Of a stretch of 17,453 nucleotides of DNA, positions 8,983 through 15,040 are shown piece after piece (the stretch's first letter is position 1; every line of letters begins with the position of its first letter). Location of the stretch: positions 1 through 17,453 of the forward strand of contig JBDKTK010000376.1 of NCBI GenBank assembly GCA_039680225.1, written 5' to 3'. The stretch comes from JBDKTK01 sp039680225. GTDB lineage: Bacteria > Desulfobacterota > Syntrophia > Syntrophales > UBA4778. The notes beneath the pieces were generated by a model that was not told the DNA's origin, did not search any database, and worked only from the letters and a program-made list of their open reading frames with translations. Made by a program: the position numbers and the translations under genes.

Positions 8983-9010
8983 TTGCCAATCCTCCCGGAA
9001 TCAATATAAT
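8983..9010 (+). promoter_or_regulatory. Sigma70-type promoter for the 54-aa ORF and slp genes
   Basis: TTGCCA (8983-8988), a 16-nt spacer, and a perfect TATAAT (9005-9010). The predicted start near 9017 gives a leader of about 110 nt. That leader has small inverted repeats (ATTGCC 9015-9020 with GGCAAT 9052-9057; GGTCC 9036-9040 with GGACC 9074-9078), so some folding is possible. It is the best promoter match seen in the window. Confidence 0.6.
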
Positions 9011-9125
9011 CAATATTGCCTTCATGAACATTCCCGGTCCTTATGCCTTGGGGCAATTATCCCTTATTAAAACGGACCATCCGGGCAGCTGCGAAAAGAA
9101 TTGAAATAAAGAGCGGGGGAAAGTA

Positions 9126-9290
9126 ATGTCTACTATACTGAACCGTACGCAGGAGCAGGAGAGCGCCATGATCATGAGCGCCGTCAAGCGCTATTTCGGA
9201 GAGGATGCCCAGTCGCCGGGGCCGGTTGGCTCCGACTCAAGCCTCCTGGAAGCGCTCAATGCATATTTCAGGGACCGGAATGACACATGA
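9126..9290 (+). CDS. 54-aa protein of unknown function, coupled to slp
   Basis: A short ORF with a purine-rich ribosome site GGGGGAAAG (9115-9123). Its TGA overlaps the ATG of the following slp gene as ATGA, which supports real translation and coupling. The product is soluble, with no signal peptide or membrane segment and no cysteine. Two similar short helical-looking pieces, VKRYFGED (20-27) and LNAYFRDR (44-51), flank a Pro/Gly/Ser linker. I do not recognise a family. It may be a genuine small protein or mainly a leader peptide controlling slp translation; position and overlap are the main evidence. Confidence 0.6.
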   Translation: MSTILNRTQEQESAMIMSAVKRYFGEDAQSPGPVGSDSSLLEALNAYFRDRNDT

Positions 9291-9793
9291 AACATTTTGC
9301 GGCCGGGCTGCCTGTCATTTTTGTTCTGATCATCCTCGTGATCTCGTGCGGGCCCGTCATTTCCAAGCAGGTCATGAGTTATGTCGACCCCTCCATTTCC
9401 TTCCAGGACCTGATCAAAGACCCGGATAAGTTCAAGGGGAAGACAGTCGTGCTGGGCGGCCGCATTATAAGCACATCGGTGAAGCCCGACGAAACCTGGA
9501 TGGAAGTCCTCCAGCAGCCGCTTGAGTCCAGGCAGAGGCCCGAAGATACAGATGTCTCTTACGGACGGTTCCTGGTCAGGTTTGCCGATTACCGCGACCC
9601 GGCGGTATATTCGCCGGGACGCTCCATTACTGTAGCGGGCCAGGTGCTCGGAAAATCTATCCGCCCGCTGGGCCAGATCCAATACAGCTACCCGGCGCTC
9701 CAGGCCAGGGAAGCCTATCTGTGGAAGATAGAATCGTATGCAGCGCAGCCGCAATTCACTTTCGGCGTCGGAGTGGGGGTGTTTCATTGGTAA
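9287..9793 (+). CDS. slp: Slp-family outer-membrane lipoprotein (first copy)
   Basis: The protein has 168 aa. A hydrophobic signal (residues 8-20) ends in lipobox VISC, with Cys21 as the lipidated residue. The body carries the Slp/YeaY pattern: DLIKDPDKFKGKTVVLGG, VLQQPLESRQRPE, GRFLVRF, DPAVYSPGRSITVAGQV and a final YSYPALQAREAYLW. Slp proteins are outer-membrane lipoproteins induced by starvation or acid in enterobacteria; their exact role is unsettled. The ATG overlaps the stop of the 54-aa ORF, and its own end overlaps the TTG start of a second Slp, so the three genes form one coupled unit. Confidence 0.88.
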   Translation: MKHFAAGLPVIFVLIILVISCGPVISKQVMSYVDPSISFQDLIKDPDKFKGKTVVLGGRIISTSVKPDETWMEVLQQPLESRQRPEDTDVSYGRFLVRFADYRDPAVYSPGRSITVAGQVLGKSIRPLGQIQYSYPALQAREAYLWKIESYAAQPQFTFGVGVGVFHW

Positions 9794-10332
9794 AAGTATT
9801 CAGAGATGTAAAATTCCTCCTCGCCCTTCTCCCCCTTGTCCTTTTGTTTGCCTGTTCTCCCTTTTCCCGTCAGGCGCTTCAGCAGGTCGATGTCACGCTG
9901 CCTTTCAACGATATTCAGAAGGCGCCCCGGAAGTACCTCAATAAAAATGTGCTGTGGGGCGGACAGATCATCGACACGAATGTCCGGAAGAACGGCACCT
10001 TCATCACGGTAATGGATAAACCCCTGGATTTTGAGAAGCGGCCGGAAGAGGGCGATGTGTCCGACGGGAGGTTCATTATCCGCCATCCGGGTTTCCTGGA
10101 CCCCGCGATTTACAAGCCGGGACGGGAAATCTCGGTGATAGGGGCCATATCCGGCGTCGAGGTCCAGCCCGTGGGGGAGCTGCAGTACTCATATCCCGTC
10201 GTGGATTCGAAACATCTGCACCTTTGGGAACGCCGGGCCAAGTACCGCAGGCCGGCTTACTGGGACTATCCCGTAATGCCGTTCCCGTACAACAGTTACC
10301 CATACCTGTATCACAGGCCGCCGTACTGGTAG
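9787..10332 (+). CDS. slp: Slp-family outer-membrane lipoprotein (second copy) with Tyr/Pro-rich tail
   Basis: I place the start at TTG 9787, preceded by GGGGGTG (9775-9781) and overlapping the previous gene by 7 nt; this gives 181 aa. The frame is open further upstream to GTG 9721, but that would put a long charged extension ahead of the signal peptide. The signal segment ends in LFAC with Cys23 as likely lipid site. The Slp pattern repeats: GGQIIDTN, VMDKPLDFEKRPEEGD, GRFIIRHPGFLDP, GREISVIGAISG, LQYSYPVVDSKHLHLWE. Unlike the first copy it ends in about 28 residues rich in Tyr, Pro and Arg, a probable disordered surface tail. The pair looks like an old tandem duplication. Confidence 0.86.
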   Translation: MVKVFRDVKFLLALLPLVLLFACSPFSRQALQQVDVTLPFNDIQKAPRKYLNKNVLWGGQIIDTNVRKNGTFITVMDKPLDFEKRPEEGDVSDGRFIIRHPGFLDPAIYKPGREISVIGAISGVEVQPVGELQYSYPVVDSKHLHLWERRAKYRRPAYWDYPVMPFPYNSYPYLYHRPPYW

Positions 10333-10348
10333 CCTTGCGTTTTCGAAA

Positions 10349-10633
10349 CTATTTCTTGAAAAGGGCGTCGAGCCTGCTTTTCGCATCCGGGGGCGCAGCT
10401 TTTTTATCCTTTCCCCTGTTTTTCTCCGAGGCCGAGAAGAAGTCGCAAAAATTCCGTTTCTCCTTGTCGAGCACCCTTTCGGCCTGGGGCTCCCCGCACG
10501 AGTTGTAACGGCCCGGGTCGTAATGAGCGCAATTGATGCAGGAGCGCAGGTCCGCCCCGCACGACGCGCATACCTCTTTGCGGCCTATTGTCCCTTCCAG
10601 CGGGTTTGCATGCCCGCATTTTCCACACTGCAT
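10349..10633 (-). CDS. 94-aa zinc-ribbon-like protein
   Basis: This minus-strand gene has a good ribosome site: AGGGGGA lies upstream of its ATG. Eight cysteines fall into two sets: CGKC (3, 6) with CASC (22, 25), a classic zinc ribbon, then CINC (32, 35) with Cys46 and Cys63. The second half, around HYDPGRYNSCGEP, AERVLDKEKR and NFCDFF, is well conserved in appearance and recalls small uncharacterised deltaproteobacterial proteins. The last 25 residues are Lys/Asp/Ala-rich and probably disordered. It is convergent with slp with only 16 nt between stops. Function unknown; metal-stabilised binding to nucleic acid or protein is a guess. Confidence 0.85.
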   Translation of the reverse strand: MQCGKCGHANPLEGTIGRKEVCASCGADLRSCINCAHYDPGRYNSCGEPQAERVLDKEKRNFCDFFSASEKNRGKDKKAAPPDAKSRLDALFKK

Positions 10634-11030
10634 ATAGTCCCCCTGCCTTCAGACCAGCTAATTTTATTGGAATTTTTTTTAAAAATCCATTTGCACTTTA
10701 ACAATGCCGTGCTATTATTCTTCCTGAAGCATTAAGTAGCTCTTCAAAAAATCTGAATCAACTTCTTTTTGATTCTGTTTAAGTGCCCCGATTGGAGCCG
10801 AATACTGGATGTGCCGGATCGCGATCGATTGTTATTGAAAGTTATCCCCTTAAGCATCTCCTCGTTTGATATCGCTCCTGATCTGAATCGGTTCGGTTGT
10901 GCCATGTGCTTTGTTGAAGATGATTTCTTCAGGAAACCGGTCAACGCCTTTTAAGGGCTTGATCCTAGCCGACACAGAAAGGAACCAATCTCAAACCATG
11001 CTTGATAAAATCAAAGAGGGGCAAAAGAAT
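10634..11030. other. 397-nt AT-richer intergenic region between divergent genes
   Basis: No gene is supported here. It holds the upstream regions of the minus-strand zinc-ribbon gene and the plus-strand response regulator. Base composition is clearly more AT-rich than the coding DNA around it. Visible features are poly-T/poly-A near 10672-10685, a hairpin at 10755-10775 with a T-run in the minus direction, and a perfect 10-bp palindrome GATCGCGATC (10817-10826). No convincing -35/-10 pair was found for the response regulator. Confidence 0.6.
10746..10775 (-). terminator. Minus-direction hairpin plus T-run (possible intrinsic terminator)
   Basis: Read on the minus strand, GAATCAA (10775-10769) pairs perfectly with TTGATTC (10761-10755) across a 7-nt loop, then AGA and six T (10751-10746) follow. 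The stem is 7 bp but AT-rich. No minus-strand gene lies just upstream to be ended; it may protect the zinc-ribbon promoter from antisense transcription or end a small RNA. Confidence 0.35.
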
Positions 11031-11684
11031 ATGGGTATAAAAGTCTTGTTGGCGGATGATCACAAAATCGTGCGGGACGGACTTCGCACCCTTATTGAAA
11101 AACAGAAGGACATGGAGGTTATCGGGGAGGCCGAAAACGGCCGCAATACCGTGAAACTCGCCCAGAAGCTGTTGCCCGATGTCGTTATCATGGACATCAC
11201 GATGCCGGACCTCAACGGGATTGACGCGACCCGCAGGATCCTGACAGAATCGCCGGGGGTCAAGGTCATTGCGCTCTCTATGCACTCGGACAGGCGGTTT
11301 GTTTCCGGGATGCTGGAGGCCGGCGCCTCGGGTTACCTTCTGAAGGATTGCGCTTTTGAAGAGCTCGCCGGCGCCATCCGCTCGGTCACATCAAACCATA
11401 CCTATCTGAGCCCGCGCGTAGCCGACATAGTGGTCAAAAATTACGTGAACAAGGCCTACGGCGGCGGGATACCGGCCCTGCCGGCCCTGACCAACAGGGA
11501 GAGGGAAATGCTGCAGCTCCTTGCCGAAGGCAAGACGACCAAGCAGATAGCCTCCCACCTGCACATCAGCGTCAAGACCGTGGAAACGCACCGGCGCAAT
11601 ATCATGTTCAAGCTGGACATCCACAGCACGGCCGAACTGATCAAGTACGCGATCCGCGAGGGTTTGATCACTTTGGAAAGCTGA
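11031..11684 (+). CDS. NarL/FixJ-family response regulator
   Basis: I choose ATG 11031 because AGAGGGGC (11015-11022) precedes it and it opens directly with the receiver sequence MGIKVLLADDHKIVRDG; the product is 217 aa, standard for the family. An upstream ATG at 10998 lacks a well-spaced site. The receiver domain (1-120) has the acidic pair Asp9/Asp10, phospho-acceptor Asp55 (VIMDITMPD), Ser83 and Lys105. The LuxR-type DNA-binding domain (about 150-212) has LTNREREMLQLLAEG and the recognition helix region VKTVETHRRNIMFKL. It is a phosphorylation-controlled transcription factor. No complete histidine kinase is adjacent; the nearest kinase-like gene, at 12046, looks degenerate. A strong terminator ends this unit. 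Confidence 0.95.
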   Translation: MGIKVLLADDHKIVRDGLRTLIEKQKDMEVIGEAENGRNTVKLAQKLLPDVVIMDITMPDLNGIDATRRILTESPGVKVIALSMHSDRRFVSGMLEAGASGYLLKDCAFEELAGAIRSVTSNHTYLSPRVADIVVKNYVNKAYGGGIPALPALTNREREMLQLLAEGKTTKQIASHLHISVKTVETHRRNIMFKLDIHSTAELIKYAIREGLITLES

Positions 11685-11702
11685 AAGACCCTGGAACAAT
11701 CC

Positions 11703-11737
11703 AGCCCGGGCCGGCCTGCCGGACCCGGGCTTTTTTT
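11703..11737 (+). terminator. Strong intrinsic terminator after the response regulator
   Basis: AGCCCGGGCCGG (11703-11714) pairs with CCGGACCCGGGCT (11719-11731): 12 GC-rich pairs with one bulged A and a 4-nt loop, followed directly by seven T (11731-11737). It lies 18 nt after the stop codon, so the regulator is transcribed separately from the kinase-like gene downstream. Confidence 0.92.
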
Positions 11738-11858
11738 GCCCTCCCGCTGTTTTCTTCAGGAAGTTTCCGCTCTGAAGGCTTAATCCATAATCTTAGAAGC
11801 TTTTCAGCTATCGCGAAATATAAAATCAGGCAATGCTCGATGGCAGGCTCTGCGGTCT

Positions 11859-11864
11859 TATAAT
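11859..11864 (+). promoter_or_regulatory. Isolated TATAAT, possible -10 element for the 12046 operon
   Basis: A perfect TATAAT lies between the regulator's terminator and the kinase-like gene. No TTGACA-like hexamer lies 16-19 nt upstream (CTCGAT at 17 nt), so it would need an activator or be fortuitous. A start here would give a leader of about 175 nt containing the hairpins at 11916-11992. Confidence 0.3.
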
Positions 11865-11951
11865 AAATATGATTCCACAAATCCGGTTGAATTCGTTGAG
11901 AGGATATCCCAGCTTTCCCCTTGCCAAATAAGGGGATTTCGATTGCAGACA

Positions 11952-11984
11952 CGGGTCTTCGCGTGAGAGCCCGCGGGGGCTTTT
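11952..11984 (+). promoter_or_regulatory. Mutually exclusive hairpins, attenuator-like
   Basis: Hairpin A: CGGGTCT (11952-11958) pairs with AGAGCCCG (11966-11973), seven pairs and one bulged G. Hairpin B: AGCCC (11968-11972) pairs with GGGCT (11977-11981), loop GCGG, extendable by wobble pairs and followed by a short T-run (11981-11984). They share 11968-11972 and cannot form together. CGGGT can also pair with ACCCG (11988-11992), enclosing hairpin B. The T-run is short, so termination is uncertain. No known riboswitch class was recognised. Confidence 0.3.
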
Positions 11985-12045
11985 GTAACCCGGCATCAGA
12001 TCAGCAGAATCAGCGGGAAATAGATTCGAAAGAGGGGACGATATT

Positions 12046-12591
12046 TTGCGGGAATTTTTAAACCGCGTCCGCATGAATATGGGAGCAATACCCGTCCCGG
12101 ACGGGGTTGCCGACCCGGATGAGCAAAAGAAACATGAAAAGGCCTGCCCCCATCAGAAACTGTACGGAGCGGGCGACCGGACCAGGGTTGATGACGCCGC
12201 TTTCCTGAAAGACCTCGCAAGGCAGGCAAACGTCCCGCCGGGGATCATCAGGATAAATTTCCGGGATGTCCGTCTGAGCAGCGACACTGCGATCTATTGC
12301 GGTTTCATTATCAAGGAACTGCTCGCGAACTTCACCCAAATCCGTCCCGGCGAAAAGGGCCGGGTTGTCATCGACCTCTATCCGGAGGGAGATTTTTTTA
12401 ATCTGGTCGTTTCCGATTACGGCAGCCATTTTTGCCCGGAAGTCGATTTCCATGGATCGGAAAGCCTCAGCGCCCGCCTGATTGTGTTCCTGGCCCAACA
12501 GATCAACGGGACGATTGACTTCAACAGGGACTCTTCGGAATTCCGGCTCAGGTTCAGCGAACCGGGCATCCTGGAGAGCTTGCAGTTATGA
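12046..12591 (+). CDS. Degenerate HisKA_2-type histidine-kinase-like protein (probable pseudokinase)
   Basis: The protein has 181 aa. TTG 12046 is the best start: AGAGGGG (12031-12037) lies 8 nt upstream, while ATGs at 12073 and 12079 have no site. From residue 36 it resembles the core of HisKA_2 sensor kinases: HQKLYGAGD (end of the dimerisation helix), DTAIYCGFIIKELLANF (80-96) with N-box Glu91 and Asn95, VVSDYG (121-126) with Asp124, and a last strand EFRLRF. Much is altered. The usual HRVKNNL histidine motif seems to be NRVRMNM (6-12), putting Asn6 in the phospho-acceptor place. The connecting segment is shorter, the second Gly of DxGxG is His128, and the GLGL lid reads LSARL. No PAS or membrane part exists. 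It may bind a partner regulator or ATP without phosphotransfer. Its stop overlaps the next start (ATGA). Confidence 0.7.
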   Translation: MREFLNRVRMNMGAIPVPDGVADPDEQKKHEKACPHQKLYGAGDRTRVDDAAFLKDLARQANVPPGIIRINFRDVRLSSDTAIYCGFIIKELLANFTQIRPGEKGRVVIDLYPEGDFFNLVVSDYGSHFCPEVDFHGSESLSARLIVFLAQQINGTIDFNRDSSEFRLRFSEPGILESLQL

Positions 12592-13907
12592 ACCGCTATA
12601 TAAATTCCCCCTCGACGGGAACGGGAAAAAGAATGCGCCCCCTGATGTTCGGCTGGGAGTTCCCCCCCTTCATAAGCGGAGGGCTTGGGACAGCGTGCTT
12701 CGGTCTGACGCGCGCCATGGCCGGGCTCGGGATCGATATAATTTTCGTGCTGCCGAGGATCAAGGGGGAAAAGGGCCATTCGCACGTGAGGCTTGTTTCC
12801 GCCTCCGATGTCCCCACCCTGGCCGAATTCGAGCGGGAACAGCTGCTGCAGAAACTTGAATTCCGCATAATCGACTCCATTCTCAAGCCGTACATTAACG
12901 AGAAAGATTACGAAAGGCTCGTTTCCGAATCGCGCCTGATGAGAGGGCCTCAATATGAAGAGGAAGGGGCAACCGAGTTGTCCGGCAATTACGGCCCCAA
13001 TCTCATCAACGAGGTCATCCGCTACGGGGATGTTGCCGGGGTCCTGTCCCAAAGGGAATCATTCGATGTCATTCACTCCCATGACTGGATGACCGCGTTT
13101 GCCGGCGCCCGGGCCAAGCGCAGCAGCGGCAAGCCTTTCATTTATCACGCCCATGCCCTCGAATTCGACAGGAGCGGCGAGGGCGTCAATCCCGATATAT
13201 ACAACATAGAGCGGTTCGGGATGGAAGCGGCCGACCACGTGATCGCCGTGAGCCATTACACGAAGGGGCAGATCGTGAGCCGCTACGGCATCCCCGAGGA
13301 AAAGATCAGCGTCATCCACAACGCCGTTTCCCGCAGCGAGGGCAAAACCGTATTTGCCCCGGCGAAAATCTCTTCCGGGAAGGTCGTGCTCTTCCTGGGG
13401 AGGATCACGTTCCAGAAAGGCCCTGATTATTTCGTCGAGGCCGCCGCAAAAGTGATCCAGGCTATCCCGGACGTCACCTTCGTCATGGCGGGCTCCGGGG
13501 ACATGATGCCCCGGATGATCGAAAGGGTGGCCCAGCTCGGGATCGGCAGGAACTTTCATTTCACGGGCTTTCTGAAGGGCGCCGAAGTCGAGCGCATCTA
13601 CGCCATGAGCGACCTGTACGTCATGCCGAGCGTTTCCGAGCCCTTCGGCATCTCGCCGCTTGAGGCAATGCTCTATGACGTCCCGGTCATCATCTCGAGG
13701 CAGTCGGGGGTCTCGGAAATCCTCAGGCACGCCCTGAAGGTGAATTTCTGGGATATCGACGAACTTGCCGATAAGATGATCGCCGCCCTCAAATACCCGT
13801 CACTCATTGAAGAACTCAAAAAAGGCAGCAGGCAGGAGCTTGACAACATTCATTGGAAAACCGCCGCGGAGAAGGTTTATCAAGTCTATAAAATGCTGGC
13901 CGGTTGA
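12588..13907 (+). CDS. GT4-type glycosyltransferase, glycogen-synthase-like
   Basis: A 439-aa GT-B fold enzyme. The N-terminal domain opens with FGWEFPPFISGGLGTACFGL (21-40), the donor-phosphate Gly loop common to glycogen/starch synthases and related GT4 enzymes, followed by HSHDWM (163-168) and YHAHALEFD (186-194). The C-terminal domain has FLGRITFQKG (269-278, Arg272 and Lys277) and the EX7E motif EPFGISPLE (Glu351, Glu359). It retains the anomeric configuration and probably uses a nucleotide sugar to extend an alpha-glucan. It is cytoplasmic, with no membrane segment. ATG 12588 overlaps the upstream stop; Met16 (12633), preceded by purines, is an alternative start. The GH57-like gene 32 nt downstream supports a glucan role. 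Acceptor and donor are not known. Confidence 0.9.
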   Translation: MNRYINSPSTGTGKRMRPLMFGWEFPPFISGGLGTACFGLTRAMAGLGIDIIFVLPRIKGEKGHSHVRLVSASDVPTLAEFEREQLLQKLEFRIIDSILKPYINEKDYERLVSESRLMRGPQYEEEGATELSGNYGPNLINEVIRYGDVAGVLSQRESFDVIHSHDWMTAFAGARAKRSSGKPFIYHAHALEFDRSGEGVNPDIYNIERFGMEAADHVIAVSHYTKGQIVSRYGIPEEKISVIHNAVSRSEGKTVFAPAKISSGKVVLFLGRITFQKGPDYFVEAAAKVIQAIPDVTFVMAGSGDMMPRMIERVAQLGIGRNFHFTGFLKGAEVERIYAMSDLYVMPSVSEPFGISPLEAMLYDVPVIISRQSGVSEILRHALKVNFWDIDELADKMIAALKYPSLIEELKKGSRQELDNIHWKTAAEKVYQVYKMLAG

Positions 13908-13939
13908 ATATCCGAACCACCTGAATGAAAGGGAGAGTA

Positions 13940-15040
13940 ATGTCCTCATTATTTCTCTATTTCCATGCCCACCAACCGATACGCCTCCGCGAATTCAGCC
14001 TCCTCGACATAAACAAGGGAAACGGCTACGAGGATGAGGCCGCCAACCTGGCGGATTTCAATTCGCTGCTGGATTCCCGCTGCCTTCCCCTGAACCGCAG
14101 GCTCTGCGAGTCCCTGCAGAAAAACAGGGGCGCCCTGCGCGCCGGCATATCGCTGTCGGGAAATTTTCTGGAGATGCTGGAAAAGCACCGGCCCGATGCC
14201 GTCGACAGCTACAGGGAGCTTGCGGATACCGGCATGATGGAGTTCCTGGGCGAGAATTATTTCCGGTCTTTCTCATTCCTTTTTTCGGAAGAGGAATTCA
14301 TAAAGCAGGTAAAACTCCACAGGAAGAAGATCAAGGCCCTGTTCGGCTGCACCCCCCCGACTTTCCGCAATACAGAAGCCTTCTACAGCAATGCCCTGGC
14401 GTCTTGCATTGAGCGCCTGGGATTCAGGACTCTGCTGAACGAATCCCCGCTGATTTTTCAGGGTGTCGTCCGCGGCGCCATATACAGGCCCGCAGGTACA
14501 TCCCTCAACTTTCTCCAGGGGGGAGAAAAGATTTCAAATTTCAAATTTAAAATTTCAGCTGAAAACCCGGACCGGTCTTCGCCCGCGGAAATTGTGCCCG
14601 TCTCCGTCGACTGCAGCTCTTTGGACGAAGCCGGCGCGGCGGATGTTTTCCGTTTTATTGAAACTTCCCTCAAAAAGGACCGCCGTTTCATTTTGCCCGG
14701 CGAGGCCGGCGATGTGGAAGCCCCTTTTCTTGACGTGCCTGCAGACGACGGGCAGTGGCCGGCCCCTTCCGGGGAGGTCCCCTGGGGCGTCAATTACATG
14801 CAGAAGGAAGCGTTGCAGGCCGTTTACGCAATGTCGGGGAAGGTGCACCGGAGGAGCGCCCCCGGCCTGCTGGCGGCCTGGAGGAAGCTCCAGATGTCCG
14901 ATCATTTTTATAACATGATGACGGGTCGCGCCGGGAATGAAGATAATCCGTACAGTTCCCCTTACGAGGCTTACATAAGATATATGAATATCCTGGCCGA
15001 CCTGTCAAAAACCGTATCCAGGAGTTATCTTGACGGATAA
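13940..15040 (+). CDS. GH57-family-like protein, one catalytic motif degraded (probable pseudoenzyme)
   Basis: The protein has 366 aa from ATG 13940, preceded by AAGGGAGAG; the ATG at 13925 is less likely. GH57 enzymes act on alpha-1,4 glucans (amylase, glucanotransferase, branching). Present: motif 1 FHAHQP (8-13), the nucleophile motif TFRNTEAFYSN (141-151) with Glu146, and the conserved end LQMSDHFYNMM ... SSPYEAYIRYMNILADL. Altered: the second catalytic motif, normally MDYETFGEH in this subgroup, is represented at best by VDCSSLDEA (223-231), keeping only Asp224. The region before it is shortened, and an AT-rich repeat encodes ISNFKFKIS (198-206). Hydrolysis is therefore doubtful; a glucan-binding or regulatory role is possible. 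The frame is intact. The last 11 nt overlap the next gene. Confidence 0.82.
   Translation: MSSLFLYFHAHQPIRLREFSLLDINKGNGYEDEAANLADFNSLLDSRCLPLNRRLCESLQKNRGALRAGISLSGNFLEMLEKHRPDAVDSYRELADTGMMEFLGENYFRSFSFLFSEEEFIKQVKLHRKKIKALFGCTPPTFRNTEAFYSNALASCIERLGFRTLLNESPLIFQGVVRGAIYRPAGTSLNFLQGGEKISNFKFKISAENPDRSSPAEIVPVSVDCSSLDEAGAADVFRFIETSLKKDRRFILPGEAGDVEAPFLDVPADDGQWPAPSGEVPWGVNYMQKEALQAVYAMSGKVHRRSAPGLLAAWRKLQMSDHFYNMMTGRAGNEDNPYSSPYEAYIRYMNILADLSKTVSRSYLDG
14530..14558 (+). repeat. AT-rich repeat fragment inserted in frame in the GH57-like gene
   Basis: An abrupt run of AAATTT-type units (ATTTCAAA, TTTCAAATTT, AAAATTTCA) within a GC-rich gene, translated as ISNFKFKIS. It abuts a 12-bp perfect palindrome TTTCAGCTGAAA (14553-14564). 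Short repeats translating as NFKF/ISNF are, from memory, dispersed in several bacterial genomes; only one copy is visible here. It preserves the frame. Confidence 0.55.

Larger units (their letters stand above)
11685..12045. other. 361-nt intergenic leader region with several hairpins
   Basis: No gene is supported. After the terminator at 11703-11737 there is an isolated TATAAT (11859-11864) without a clear -35, a 7-bp hairpin TCCCCTT/AAGGGGA (11916-11922 with 11930-11936), and overlapping GC-rich hairpins at 11952-11992. The ribosome site AGAGGGG (12031-12037) for the next gene closes the region. It probably serves as promoter and structured leader for the operon at 12046. Confidence 0.55.

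Noticed and set aside
9721..9786. Upstream GTG start for the second Slp gene
   Set aside because: It would add 22 charged residues before the signal peptide and overlap the first slp by 73 nt; TTG 9787 has a proper ribosome site and gives a normal lipoprotein signal.
9191..9787. 198-codon minus-strand frame opposite the 54-aa ORF and slp
   Set aside because: The plus strand codes for a recognisable Slp lipoprotein; the minus frame has no start signal or motif.
10744..10944. 66-codon minus-strand frame in the same gap
   Set aside because: It starts at TTG with only a weak AAGG, and its last codons run through the hairpin and T-run, which is not expected for a real gene ending in a terminator.
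10769..10954. 61-codon plus-strand frame in the gap before the response regulator
   Set aside because: It begins at TTG inside a hairpin without a ribosome site, and its composition and sequence resemble no family.
11836..11860. Possible sigma54 promoter (TGGCAGGCTCTGC)
   Set aside because: The GG and GC elements are two bases too close for a -24/-12 promoter.
11941..12000. Possible c-di-GMP (GEMM-I) riboswitch in the kinase-like leader
   Set aside because: The conserved GCAAA and tetraloop-receptor signatures of that class are missing; only generic hairpins can be shown.
13059..13730. 223-codon minus-strand frame opposite the glycosyltransferase
   Set aside because: His/Asp/Gly-rich shadow translation; the GT4 motifs lie on the plus strand.
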